Shown here: one piece after another, positions 17,677 to 26,761 of the stretch
Position numbering within the stretch: the stretch's first letter is position 1
How the letters are laid out: the number at the start of each line of letters is the position of its first letter
DNA from: Phenylobacterium sp. LH3H17
Lineage (GTDB): Bacteria > Pseudomonadota > Alphaproteobacteria > Caulobacterales > Caulobacteraceae
Reading direction: 5' to 3'
DNA: 64,000 nucleotides
Assembly (NCBI RefSeq): GCF_024298925.1
Contig: NZ_CP101283.1
Span: 2,795,001 to 2,859,000 of the forward strand
Translations under genes and position numbers: made by a program
Notes under the pieces: model-generated
The model's database searches: none
What the model was told of the DNA's origin: nothing
The model's input: only the letters and a program-made list of their open reading frames with translations

Positions 17677-18798
17677 TCACGCTATCGCGCGCGCCAGCCG
17701 GTCAGGGGACATCGCCGTGACGAGGTCCGACGCCTTCGCCTTGGAAGGCGGCCGTCGGAGGATGAGGTCAGACGCCAGGGACGCAATGGCGGGGGCCGTC
17801 TGGACGCCGTAGCCCCCCTGCCCCGCGAGCCAAAAGAGGCCGTCGCATCGCGAGTCAAAGCCAACCACAGGGGTCCGGTCGGGAGCAAAGGTGCGTAACC
17901 CCGCCCAACGGTGTCGGACGTTGCGGACCGGCGTGCCTGTGGCGCATTCGAACAGATGGGCCGCCAACGCCACGTCGTACTCGTCGGGCTGCGCGTCGCA
18001 GGGGGAAGATGGCGTCTCGTCGGCCGGGGACACCATGATCATCCCGGCTTCGGGCTTGAAGTAGAAGGCCTCGCCGGCATCCATCGTCAGCGGCAGGTCG
18101 GCGAGGTTCAGGCCTTCGGGCGCGTCCACCAGGATTGCGGTCCGACGGTGGGGAACCAGGCCCAGCGGCGGCAGGCCCGCCAGTCGAGAAACCTCATCGG
18201 CCCAGGCGCCGGCCGCGTTGACCAGCAAGGGCGCCTCAATGGCGAACTGTCCGCACTCCACATGCCAGGTCGTGCCGCGACGTGTCGCCTGTTGCACCCG
18301 GGCGCTGTAGAGCGTCTGGCCGCCGCGCGCCTTCAGGAGGCGAAGGTAGCCCTGCGTGAGGGCGTCCACGTCGACATCCAGGCATCCCTCATCGATGGCG
18401 CCGTCACCCAGATAGTCCGGCCCCAGGATCGGCACCCTGCGCCGCACCTCCTGGGAATCCGCGCGTCGCAGCGTCGGAACGTCGCGCAGCAACGCTTCCA
18501 GACCAGCGGCCTCCTCGGGCTTCGCCACGAACACCCAGGGCCTCGGCCTGGTCAGCGGGACTTCTGCGAACCCCGCGGGCGGCGACAGGAAGAAGTCCAT
18601 CGACAGATCGGTAAGCGCGCGGATCGTCGCATTTCCATAGCCCCGGCCAATCGAGGCCGCAGACCGTCCGGTCGCGTGATAGCTGCTGGCCGCCTCGGCC
18701 TCCACGAGGATGACCGATCCCTGATCGGCGAGCTTGGACGCGATCGAGGCCCCCGCAATGCCAGCTCCAATCACGATCACGTCGCACGTAAGTGTCAC
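17677..18798 (-). CDS. FAD-dependent oxidoreductase (DAO/glycine oxidase family)
   Basis: 373-residue flavoprotein. The N-terminal FAD fingerprint CDVIVIGAGIAGASIASKLADQ is complete; further family blocks are HATGRSAASIGRGYGN, LVNAAGAWADEVSRLAGLPPLGLVPHRRTAI and WLAGQGGYGVQTAPAIASLAS at the C-terminus. It oxidises an amine such as a D-amino acid, glycine or a secondary amine. The neighbours (D-aminoacyl deacylase, XRE-cupin) favour D-amino acids. GTG 18798 is preferred to the TTG at 18804 because an AAGGAA ribosome site is spaced correctly for it. The partner, O2 or a quinone, cannot be told from sequence. 123 bp separate it from the XRE start. Confidence 0.88.
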   Translation of the reverse strand: MTLTCDVIVIGAGIAGASIASKLADQGSVILVEAEAASSYHATGRSAASIGRGYGNATIRALTDLSMDFFLSPPAGFAEVPLTRPRPWVFVAKPEEAAGLEALLRDVPTLRRADSQEVRRRVPILGPDYLGDGAIDEGCLDVDVDALTQGYLRLLKARGGQTLYSARVQQATRRGTTWHVECGQFAIEAPLLVNAAGAWADEVSRLAGLPPLGLVPHRRTAILVDAPEGLNLADLPLTMDAGEAFYFKPEAGMIMVSPADETPSSPCDAQPDEYDVALAAHLFECATGTPVRNVRHRWAGLRTFAPDRTPVVGFDSRCDGLFWLAGQGGYGVQTAPAIASLASDLILRRPPSKAKASDLVTAMSPDRLARAIA

Positions 18799-18929
18799 GC
18801 GCAATTCCTTTCCATTTCAAGATGTCTGGGCGACCCAGGCCGGCGGCCGTGGGTCCTGGTCGCGCCGCGGCCCGGGCCACAGTCGCCGGTGTCACCCCTG
18901 GCGGGGCGCGCGCACCGGACTTGCGCCCC

Positions 18930-18951
18930 CACCGGCCGCCGCCGGCCGGTG
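18930..18951 (-). terminator. Terminator hairpin after serine hydrolase gene
   Basis: A perfect 8-bp stem CACCGGCC/GGCCGGTG with a 6-base loop begins 9 bases after the serine hydrolase stop codon. There is no T tract. It separates that transcript from the DAO gene downstream. Confidence 0.6.
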
Positions 18952-18959
18952 AGTTCCGG

Positions 18960-20930
18960 TCATCCGAAGCGCGGTCCGAACAGGTTCCAGTAGTGCAGCT
19001 GCCAGGTCAGTGCGGCCAAGGAGACCAGGCAGGTCAGAAAGATCGGATCGATGAGCAGCCTTCGTCGGGCCAACGCGGCCACTGCAAGCGACGCCGCGCC
19101 AAGACACGCCGCCAGCACCGGCGCCCAGACCAGTAGGCGAAGCGAGGGCGGGACCCGGTAGGCCAGGGTCGCTCCTTCAGGTCCCATCAGCACGGCCGCG
19201 CTGGCCAGGAGGAACAGCAGGTCGATCGCTGCGGCGGTCAGAAGTCCGTAATAGGCCAGACTCTGGACCGGCGTAGGCTGCGGCCGGCGCCTTGCAAGAA
19301 TGCAGGCCATGGCCAGGCTCGCGACGGCGCCCAGCACCGCGAACACAAACAGCCAAGTGTGGAAGGCGCTGGTCTCGTACCACTGCAGTTTGTACAGGGC
19401 CATGACCGGATTGCCGCGATAGATCCAGACGCGAGAACCGTCGGCGCCGCGCTTGGCGACAAGCGGTTCACCGCTGGTTTCCTGCAGATAGTGGTCGGCG
19501 GCGACCTGGGTGTAGCGCTTGGATCCTGAAGCGTCCGTCACGACCAAGGCGCCGGCGGGCGCGCTCACCCGGATGTCCTTGCCGTACATGAAGGCCTTGA
19601 GGAGCGTGCGTTCCGAGTGCCAGTCGGTCCGATAGGCGCCGGCGATCTCCGCGCCGCGGCCGGCGCCACGCGGATTTCCCGCTTGCTGGGGAGGTTGCGC
19701 CGGAGCCGCGAAGTAGCGACTGACAATGGCGTTGATCAGGGCTTCGGCCGGCGCGGAGCCCTCGGCGGAGTTGTAGGAGACGAAGACGCCAAACCGCTCG
19801 TCTGGCAACAGCGCCAGCTGCGACTTGAACGCGCTCGTCTGGCCCTTGTGGGTCAGCAGCGTCCGACCGGCCATTCGGGTCTCGTAGAAGCCGAGCGCCA
19901 TCCCGGGCACCCGCGGATCGTGGGCGAAGCTCCGCCGATGCATCTGCTCCACGGTCGTCGGGCTCAGGACGGGCGCCCCGCCATTAAGCTGGGCGATCAG
20001 GAACTTCGCCATGTCCACGGCGGTGGTCGTCATGGAGCCGGCGGGCGCGGCGTTGTGGATGTACTCGTAAGGCGCCTCAACGAGCCGGCCGCCACGGTAG
20101 TAATAGCCCTTGGCCGCGTCGGGACCGAGTGGGCCGGGCGGAGGTTCCAGGAACGTGCTTCGATCCATGCCGAGCGGGTTCAGAACCCGTTCGGCTACAT
20201 AGCGCTCGTAGGGAACGCCGCTCAACTCCTGGACAATGTAACCGGCAAGCGCCGTCCCGTAGTTCGAGTACGACGCTGTCTCACCGGGGGGCCGGATTCT
20301 GGAGGGCACATGCGACCTGAGCATGACCTCGAGCGATGTGAACTCCTCCGGGGAGAGCACGATCAGGACCGCGGGGCCCGAGTCGTCGAAGCCGGCCGAG
20401 TGCGTCATCAGCGCCCGCATGGTGATCGGCCGCCGATAGGTGTCCGGAATCTTGAACGTCTTGAGGTACTGGTTCACGTCGGCGTCGAGGTCGATCTTGC
20501 CCTCGGCGACCAGCTGCATGACCGACGTCCAGGTGATCAGTTTCGACACCGATCCCGGTCGAAACCCGCTGCGATAGGGATCGGCCGGAACCTTGCGCGC
20601 GACATCAGCGTAGCCGTAGCCCTTGGCGAGAACGATCTGGTCGCCGCGGACGACCGTTATCACCATGCCCGCGAGGTGGTTCTGCCGGAACTGCTGGGCG
20701 ACGACGCCATCGACGAAGGCTTCGAGGTCCTGCTCCGACCAGGCCGTCGCGCCGCCCGACGCGCCGGATGCGGCGGCAGGCTGCGCCGCCGTGCTGGCCG
20801 GATGCGCGGCGAGCAACAGCAGGGCCGCCAGCAGCGTCCTGGTCAAGCCTAGGGGGAAGGACCTCAGCGCCGCCATCCGCGCGCGCCAGGGCAGAAGGAG
20901 GGCTTCAAGGCGCTGAATTCGCGCAGTCAT
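18960..20930 (-). CDS. Beta-lactamase-fold serine hydrolase with C-terminal membrane helices
   Basis: 656-residue hydrolase of the class C beta-lactamase/D-aminopeptidase (S12) family. An N-terminal hydrophobic signal (residues 30-48) precedes the catalytic domain. S127-V-S-K130 is the SxxK nucleophile motif, YSNYG the second (YxN), and HKG in LLTHKGQTSAF the third. After residue about 520 come four predicted transmembrane helices (HTWLFVFAVLGAVASLAMACI, AAAIDLLFLLASAAVLM and two more), so the enzyme is anchored with the active site probably periplasmic. Its ATG overlaps the AraC gene stop (ATGA). MlrB, D-aminopeptidases and D,D-carboxypeptidases share the fold, fitting D-residue peptides. 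The exact substrate is unknown. Confidence 0.88.
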   Translation of the reverse strand: MTARIQRLEALLLPWRARMAALRSFPLGLTRTLLAALLLLAAHPASTAAQPAAASGASGGATAWSEQDLEAFVDGVVAQQFRQNHLAGMVITVVRGDQIVLAKGYGYADVARKVPADPYRSGFRPGSVSKLITWTSVMQLVAEGKIDLDADVNQYLKTFKIPDTYRRPITMRALMTHSAGFDDSGPAVLIVLSPEEFTSLEVMLRSHVPSRIRPPGETASYSNYGTALAGYIVQELSGVPYERYVAERVLNPLGMDRSTFLEPPPGPLGPDAAKGYYYRGGRLVEAPYEYIHNAAPAGSMTTTAVDMAKFLIAQLNGGAPVLSPTTVEQMHRRSFAHDPRVPGMALGFYETRMAGRTLLTHKGQTSAFKSQLALLPDERFGVFVSYNSAEGSAPAEALINAIVSRYFAAPAQPPQQAGNPRGAGRGAEIAGAYRTDWHSERTLLKAFMYGKDIRVSAPAGALVVTDASGSKRYTQVAADHYLQETSGEPLVAKRGADGSRVWIYRGNPVMALYKLQWYETSAFHTWLFVFAVLGAVASLAMACILARRRPQPTPVQSLAYYGLLTAAAIDLLFLLASAAVLMGPEGATLAYRVPPSLRLLVWAPVLAACLGAASLAVAALARRRLLIDPIFLTCLVSLAALTWQLHYWNLFGPRFG

Positions 20931-21883
20931 TGCGGCTGAGCCTGTATTGTTCGGCATGCCCTGGGGCTGACGCCGAAGCGGGATCGGAAACTCTTCGAGA
21001 AGCTCGCGACGCTCTCGTATCCGACGTCGTTGGAGATCTGCAGGATGCTGGTGTCGGAATTGACGATCAGTCGCCGGGCGAGATCGAGCCTCTCGTCGCG
21101 GAAATACTCGTAGACGCCCCGGCCGTAGAGATGCTTGAACGTCGAGGCGAGCTTGCTGCGGTTCAGACCGACGCGGCGCGCAAGGCGGTCCAGCGACGGG
21201 ATCGCCGAGAGATCTTCCAGCATCAAGGCTCGCGCACGCTCAGCCTTGCATAGGTCCGCTTGACGAAATCCCATTGTGGCCGTCGGCGCGCCGGCTGGGA
21301 CGAGCTCGGACAAGGCCAGACAGAGAAGCTCGATCGCCTTGCAGGCGATATAGGCGTGGCGCAGTTCCCGCGCCACCGGCGCGGCGATGATCTCGTCCAC
21401 CACCACGCGCATCTTCGAACTGAATCTGAGGATCGAATGCTCGCCTCCCTGGATCCGTCCTTCACCGCCCGGGACCGCGGCGCAGGTCAGATGCCCGAGG
21501 CTCTCAACGGGGATGGAAACCTCAACGAGGGTGACGGCGTCGGAGGGGGGGTGCTCAGGCCAGGATTTAGCCGTCGAAACGTAGAGGCGGCAGTCCGGGG
21601 CCACGAGCGGCTCCGCGGCGTCCGGCGCCCAGGCCGCGTTCCCTTCCACGAGGCAGGTGAGGACCAGGCTCGCGCATTCGGGAGCCGCGTTCGGCGCGGC
21701 GGCGAGGGGCGCGGACGATGCGCAGACAAGCACGTGGCCGCCGATGGGAAGCGGGATGCGCTCGGCCGACACTTTTCGCCGATTCTGCGACAGGCCGCGG
21801 CCAGGCTTCGTCACCATCTCGGACGTGGAGCCGTCCTCCCGCGCACTAGCCATTCGAGCGCCCCGCCTGGCTGGTGACGGCAT
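20927..21883 (-). CDS. AraC-family transcriptional regulator
   Basis: 318-residue regulator with a C-terminal AraC double helix-turn-helix: IPSLDRLARRVGLNRSKLASTFKHLYG, then SNDVGYESVASFSKSFRSRFGVSPRACR. The N-terminal 200 residues show no family I recognise by eye and presumably sense an effector; VCASSAPLAAAP and a cysteine-rich stretch (CASLVLTCLVEG) lie there. ATG 21883 is used; ATG 21853 is also in frame. It overlaps the serine hydrolase start by 4 bp, so regulator and enzyme form one operon, headed by a copy of the shared 30-bp element at 21997. Confidence 0.9.
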   Translation of the reverse strand: MPSPARRGARMASAREDGSTSEMVTKPGRGLSQNRRKVSAERIPLPIGGHVLVCASSAPLAAAPNAAPECASLVLTCLVEGNAAWAPDAAEPLVAPDCRLYVSTAKSWPEHPPSDAVTLVEVSIPVESLGHLTCAAVPGGEGRIQGGEHSILRFSSKMRVVVDEIIAAPVARELRHAYIACKAIELLCLALSELVPAGAPTATMGFRQADLCKAERARALMLEDLSAIPSLDRLARRVGLNRSKLASTFKHLYGRGVYEYFRDERLDLARRLIVNSDTSILQISNDVGYESVASFSKSFRSRFGVSPRACRTIQAQPQ

Positions 21884-21996
21884 CCCATGAGCCGGCGCGG
21901 GCCCTGGCAGGAGGAAGAACGCCCCGATCCCCGGCCCTGGCGTGCTCCGCGGGATGCTCCAGGTCCGATTGGCAATTCACCGCCCATCCCTCACGA

Positions 21997-22026
21997 AAGT
22001 TTCCTATAGGGCACATCATTCTCATA
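21997..22026. promoter_or_regulatory. 30-bp shared element, copy 2 (upstream of AraC/serine hydrolase operon)
   Basis: Ungapped match to the elements at 16734 and 27066 (AAGTTTC, CACA and TCTCA blocks at identical offsets). It lies 114 bp upstream of the AraC-family start in the same relative orientation as the other two copies. Confidence 0.6.
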
Positions 22027-22158
22027 ATTTGCGACGAGCGGCCAGAGGCCGCGGTTGTCGGGTCGTCTCTCTGACTTTGCCAAACGTGCCACGGCGGCTT
22101 CGGCCAAGCTCACGACCTCGCGTTCGCAGGCCGGAGAGCGCCGCGCGCTCGGGCCCAT

Positions 22159-23757
22159 TCATCCCTTCGAGGATTGTCCCAAATCGCCTGGACCGGTGTC
22201 CCCCGCCTGCTCTCTTGGCCCGCCGTAGTCGTCTCGCAACTCGCGCTTGAGCACCTTGCCGATATGGCTGCGGGGCAGCCCGTTCAGCAGGATGAGGTCA
22301 GCCAGGCGCTGGGTCTTGCCCAGCTTGGCGTTGGTCCAGGCCTTGAGCTCCTCGGCCGTGACCGTCGCATCGGGCTTCAGGGCCACGAAGGCCACCGGGG
22401 TCTCGCCCCACCTGTCCGACGCCACCCCTACAACCGCGCTCTCCAGGACCTCCGGATGCTGGCTGATCTCGGTCTCAAGGTCGGAGGGATAGATGTTGAA
22501 CCCGCCCGAGATGATCATGTCCTTCTTGCGATCCATGAGGGTCAGGAAGCCGTCGGCGTCGAAAACGCCCACGTCGCCCGTGCGGATGAAGCGCAGGCCC
22601 TCGGGGCTCCACCACTCGGCTTCGGAGGTCTTGCCCGGCTGGTTGTGGTAGCCGACCATCATGGCGCCCGAGCGGCCCACCACCTCGCCGATCTCGCCCT
22701 GCGGCACTTGCTTGAGATCCTCGTCGATCAGCCGGATGTCGTGCCCCGGCAGCGGACGGCCGACGGTGTGCAGCTTGTCGGGATGCTCGTGGGCCACCAG
22801 GCCGCAGGAACCGCCGCCCTCGGTCATGCCGTAGAATTCGATCAGCCCGCCCGGCCAGCGCATCAGAACCTCGGCCTTCAGGGCCTCGGCGAAGGGCGCG
22901 CTGGTCGAGAACTTCATCACGTAACTGGAGAGATCATAGCCGCCGAAGTCGGGCCGTTGCATCAGGCGGCGGTACTGAACCGGCACCAGCATCGCGTGGG
23001 TGACGCGGTGCGTCTCCGACAGCTTCAGGACCTGCTCGGCGTCGAACCTTGGCATCAGCACCGCCGTGCCGCCGTTGGCGAGGGTCGGCAAGAGGGAAAC
23101 CAGCGTGGTGTTCGAATAGAGCGGAGTGGAGATGAGGGTGACGGCGTCGCCGCTGTAGAACCGGCTCTTCAACTGCGCCCAGCGCAGTTCCTGTGGTTGG
23201 ACAATACCCTTGGGCGTCCCCGTCGTGCCGGAGGAATAGATGATGTTGAAGGCGTCGCCTGGCGCTGGCCGAACATCCTGAGGCGTCGCACCCGGCGCTG
23301 CAATCCAGTCCATGAACGCCAATCCGGCGGCCGAGCCGTCCAGCGACACCCTCGTGGGGGTCAACGCCTGAGCGGTGCGCCCCATGGCGATGGCTGTCGC
23401 GGCGTCGAGGAAGAGCACCTTCGCGTCGCAGTCGGCCAGCATGCCCGCCAGGCTTTCCCCCGTCGATGAGGGGGACAGGGGGGCCACGACGGCGCCGGCC
23501 CTGAGCGCGCCGAGGAAGGCCGCGACATATTCCAGGCTCGCGGCCGCGCAAATCGCCACGGTCTGGCCAGGCTGTACGCCCGACGTCTGGAGGGTGCTCG
23601 CCGCCCGGTCCATGAGATCGCACAGATTGCGGTAGTCGAGGCGCTGCTCGCCGAGAACCACCGCCGTCTTGTCGGGAGCGGTGCGCGCCCTATGGGCCAC
23701 CACCTCGGCGAGCGTCCCGAAGTCTTCGCTCAGGGGATCTTTGGGTGAAGCCGGCAT
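22159..23757 (-). CDS. Class I adenylate-forming acyl-CoA synthetase
   Basis: 532-residue AMP-binding enzyme that activates a carboxylic acid to its CoA thioester. Motifs: P-loop IIYSSGTTGTPKG, the aromatic/adenine motif FYGMTEGGG, TGDVGVFDADGFLTLMDRKKDMIISGGFNIYPSD (hinge and A8), and the C-terminal catalytic lysine in SHIGKVLKREL. ATG 23757 is preferred over the TTG at 23787. A Ser/Lys/Gly tail follows the last motif. Substrate is unpredictable; short-, medium-chain and aromatic acids are all found for relatives. It is 208 bp downstream of the TonB receptor stop and separated from it by a strong hairpin. Confidence 0.92.
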   Translation of the reverse strand: MPASPKDPLSEDFGTLAEVVAHRARTAPDKTAVVLGEQRLDYRNLCDLMDRAASTLQTSGVQPGQTVAICAAASLEYVAAFLGALRAGAVVAPLSPSSTGESLAGMLADCDAKVLFLDAATAIAMGRTAQALTPTRVSLDGSAAGLAFMDWIAAPGATPQDVRPAPGDAFNIIYSSGTTGTPKGIVQPQELRWAQLKSRFYSGDAVTLISTPLYSNTTLVSLLPTLANGGTAVLMPRFDAEQVLKLSETHRVTHAMLVPVQYRRLMQRPDFGGYDLSSYVMKFSTSAPFAEALKAEVLMRWPGGLIEFYGMTEGGGSCGLVAHEHPDKLHTVGRPLPGHDIRLIDEDLKQVPQGEIGEVVGRSGAMMVGYHNQPGKTSEAEWWSPEGLRFIRTGDVGVFDADGFLTLMDRKKDMIISGGFNIYPSDLETEISQHPEVLESAVVGVASDRWGETPVAFVALKPDATVTAEELKAWTNAKLGKTQRLADLILLNGLPRSHIGKVLKRELRDDYGGPREQAGDTGPGDLGQSSKG

Positions 23758-23881
23758 GGAAGGTCCGTGGGATTCCGGGACTGGCAAGAGATTCGGATAT
23801 TCGCTGCAGGTCCCGCCCGAACCGGATAATGCGCCGCCCAGTCGAACGGGCCGGCCGCAAGGGACCTCGGAAGATCAAGCC

Positions 23882-23913
23882 GCGCACCCGTCACGAAGCC
23901 ATGACGGGTGCGC
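23882..23913 (-). terminator. Strong hairpin between TonB receptor and acyl-CoA synthetase
   Basis: Perfect 12-bp inverted repeat (arm GCGCACCCGTCA, 8-base loop) 53 bp after the TonB receptor stop. There is no T tract. It is the most stable hairpin I noticed in the intergenic DNA and probably terminates the receptor transcript. Confidence 0.7.
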
Positions 23914-23965
23914 CGTTGAGTGGAACAGACCTCGGCGGGTCAGGGAGCCGCCGAGGGCGGTCGGA

Positions 23966-26761
23966 TCAGTACTTGAAGCGCACGCCCATCGAGAAGTAAC
24001 GGCCCATGACATCGTAGAGCACCGGATTGGTCGCGATCGGCGCGAAGAAGGAGCTCGCCACGATCGGAGGATCTTCATCCAAGAGGTTGTCCACCGCGCC
24101 GTAGACGGTCAGCCGACGACCATCCTCGCCGGCGATCAGATCGTAAGATGCCGACAGATCGAGGTAGGTCTTGCTCTCGATCGTGTTGTCGTTCAGGTCG
24201 ATTGGCTTGTAGGTGGAGTCGTAGACCCCGCTGGAAATATAACGGCCCTGAAGAGCCACGGCGAACGGCCCCACCGTGTAGTTGGCGTTCGCGCTCCATT
24301 TCCACTCCGGCGTCCCAAGCGTGCCGGCCGAAAGATTGCCCGCCCGATTCACCGAGGTGGTGCCGTCGTTGAAGATCAGCTCGGAGATGTGCGAGCCATA
24401 AAGGCCCAGGTCGAGCTTTCCGGGCAGGGTTTCGCTGATCTGCGACAGTGGAAGGGAATAGGCCACTTCCAGGTCGACGCCCTTTGTCGAACGCGCCGCC
24501 AGATTATAGTTCGTGCGGACGATCGAGGTGAGGTTCCCCCCGCCGTCGCGGTTGAGGAAGCTGCAGAGTTCCGCATTCCCGGCGACGCAGCGATTGATGG
24601 TGTCCTGAATGCCCAGCAGCGAGATCGCCCCGGTAAGCTGGATGTCGAAATAGTCGACGGAAACCCGCAGGCCCTCGAGCCAATTGGGCTCGTAGACGAA
24701 GCCAGCGGTGAAGGTCTCGCCCTCCTCCGGCTGCAGGGCGAGGTTGCCCTTCTGGATCTGCTGGATGGTCACCGAGGCGTTCTTGACCGGGTCGAAGATG
24801 GTCGCGAACGTCATCGCCGCCGGGTTGAACAGTTCGTTGAGATTGGGCGCGCGGATGTCTCGCGACAGGGTCGCCCGGAGCCTCAGTTCGTCGGTGACGA
24901 CGTGGTTCAAACCCACCTTCCAGGTGGTGACCGAACCGCTGGTGCTGTAGTCGGTCAGGCGTGCGGCGAGGTTGAGGTCGAGCTTCTGAATCAGGGGCAT
25001 GTCGACGGCAAGCGGGATCACCGCTTCGCCGTAGACCTCCTTGATCTCCCGGGAGCCGTTGATGGCCTTGAAGTTGCCGGTCAGGTAGGCGTTGGCGTTC
25101 GACAGGGGATCGACCTCGCTGTCGACCTTTTCACGGCGAATCTCCACCCCGGCGGCGACCGCCACGGGCCCGGCCCAGAGCTCGAACGGGCTGCCCTGAA
25201 CATTGAAGGCCCCAACCTGCTGGGTCAGGTGGTAGTCCACCTTCGCCGCGCCCAGCACGTAGGCCAGGGCCGGCGAACCCTGGGCCGCCCCGGGACCGAA
25301 GAGATTGATCGGAACGCATCCGTTGGTCGGCGCGGTCAGCGTCGAACGGCAGACGATCTGGCCATTGGCGACGTTGACGACCGCGTCTCGGGCAAGCGCA
25401 AGACGGGCCACGATGGGATTATTGTAGAGATCGACACCGTTCAGCGTCCGCCCGTATTCAAAGTAGCCGTCCCAGGTCCAGCCGTGTCCGAAGTCACCGT
25501 TGGCGCCGACCATGATCCGGTGGGATTCGGCCACGTTGCGCGACGAGATCGGACCGAAGTCGGAGTGTATCCGGCCCATGAGGAAGCTGGTGAGGCCATT
25601 GGCCGCCATGGCCGCGCGGGTGGCGGCGGGCAGGTACGCGTTGTCGTTGAAGATGCGGGTCGACCCGAAGTCCCAGGCGTCCAGCACCGGGTTGTCGCTC
25701 TGGCTCCGGCCGTAGGCGGCTTCCAGGAAGATCTGCGTCTTGTCGGTCACATCGAAGCTGACCCGTCCGAACGCGCTTTGCCGATCATTGGGTTGATAGA
25801 TCGACACGTCCTGGCCCAGATTGATGCCGTCGCCGCCGATCTGGAACGTCGAGGTGACGGCCCCGAAGGCGTAGGGCATCGGCGCGCCGCCGGGCCCGAA
25901 CTGGGTCCCGCGCAACGGCCCGGCGGAGATCAGTCCGCCCTGCGTGGCCGTCGAGAGGTTCACGTTCGACGCGATCAGTTGACGGGGCTGGCCGTTGCCC
26001 GGGGCATAGGCCGGATTGGCGATGAACTGCCACTTGGGCTTGGCCCAGCGCCGGGAAGATTGATCCAGCACCCCCTGGTTCTCGAAAACCTCGCCGGCCA
26101 GCAGGAAGTGGCCCCGGCCATCGGCGAACGCGCCGCCATAGCCCAGGGCCACCTTGTACTCCTCCCCGTCGTTCTGAGCAGACCGCCCGAACTGGACCTG
26201 GCCTTGCAGACCCTCCAGCTTGGACTTGAGGATGAAGTTCGTCACGCCGGCCACGGCGTCAGAGCCCCATGCCGCCGAGGCGCCGCCCGTGACGACCTCG
26301 ACCCGCTCGATGAGCGCCGAGGGCAGCAGGTTGACGTCGACGAGGTTGGTGTCGGTTGTGGGAACGAGCCGTCGACCATCCAACAGGACAAGGGTGCGAT
26401 TGGGGCCAAGGCCCCGAAGATCCAGGAAGTTGGCGCCGGCGCTGACGGCGTTCAGCGTATTGGTCGTCTGGGTGCGGCTCGGTTGGAACGCCGGCATCGT
26501 ATTGAGCACGTCAGCGATCGTCGTCTCAGCCGAGGACGCGATCAGCTCGGGACTGAGAACGGTGGTCGGGGTGGGCGCACTGAACCCGTCCTGTTTGACG
26601 CGGCTCGCGGTCACGATCAGCTCGTCGATCGTGTCCGCTGACCTCGCATCGGTTTGCGCATGAGCCGCGCCGGTCGCCAGGATGATGGCCAGCGTGCTGG
26701 CGGCGCCCAGGTGCAGGCCGCGAGACCGCGACAGTCCGTTTCGCATGTTCGATGTCTTCAT
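23966..26761 (-). CDS. TonB-dependent outer-membrane receptor
   Basis: 931-residue receptor that imports a large solute across the outer membrane using TonB energy. An N-terminal signal peptide (LHLGAASTLAIILATGAAHAQ) is followed by the TonB-box-like DELIVTASR. The plug domain has DVLNTMPAF, LDLRGLGPNRTLVLLDGRRL and RVEVVTGGASAAWGSDAVAGVTNFILK. The beta-barrel ends with the aromatic strand MGRYFSMGVRFKY, as required for outer-membrane insertion. The 9-residue repeat of short strands fits 22 strands. Alphaproteobacterial receptors of this length often take up peptides or oligosaccharides. A copy of the 30-bp element lies 305 bp upstream. Confidence 0.95.
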   Translation of the reverse strand: MKTSNMRNGLSRSRGLHLGAASTLAIILATGAAHAQTDARSADTIDELIVTASRVKQDGFSAPTPTTVLSPELIASSAETTIADVLNTMPAFQPSRTQTTNTLNAVSAGANFLDLRGLGPNRTLVLLDGRRLVPTTDTNLVDVNLLPSALIERVEVVTGGASAAWGSDAVAGVTNFILKSKLEGLQGQVQFGRSAQNDGEEYKVALGYGGAFADGRGHFLLAGEVFENQGVLDQSSRRWAKPKWQFIANPAYAPGNGQPRQLIASNVNLSTATQGGLISAGPLRGTQFGPGGAPMPYAFGAVTSTFQIGGDGINLGQDVSIYQPNDRQSAFGRVSFDVTDKTQIFLEAAYGRSQSDNPVLDAWDFGSTRIFNDNAYLPAATRAAMAANGLTSFLMGRIHSDFGPISSRNVAESHRIMVGANGDFGHGWTWDGYFEYGRTLNGVDLYNNPIVARLALARDAVVNVANGQIVCRSTLTAPTNGCVPINLFGPGAAQGSPALAYVLGAAKVDYHLTQQVGAFNVQGSPFELWAGPVAVAAGVEIRREKVDSEVDPLSNANAYLTGNFKAINGSREIKEVYGEAVIPLAVDMPLIQKLDLNLAARLTDYSTSGSVTTWKVGLNHVVTDELRLRATLSRDIRAPNLNELFNPAAMTFATIFDPVKNASVTIQQIQKGNLALQPEEGETFTAGFVYEPNWLEGLRVSVDYFDIQLTGAISLLGIQDTINRCVAGNAELCSFLNRDGGGNLTSIVRTNYNLAARSTKGVDLEVAYSLPLSQISETLPGKLDLGLYGSHISELIFNDGTTSVNRAGNLSAGTLGTPEWKWSANANYTVGPFAVALQGRYISSGVYDSTYKPIDLNDNTIESKTYLDLSASYDLIAGEDGRRLTVYGAVDNLLDEDPPIVASSFFAPIATNPVLYDVMGRYFSMGVRFKY

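Noticed and set aside
8871-20930. Calling the peptide locus a true microcystin (mlr) cluster
   Set aside because: MlrA is missing and the related families are very broad. Only a general resemblance is justified.
23669-26641. A 990-residue open frame antisense to the TonB receptor
   Set aside because: It is on the opposite strand of a clear TonB receptor and has the Arg/Gly/Asp/Val-rich composition of a mirror frame in GC-rich DNA. There is no family motif.
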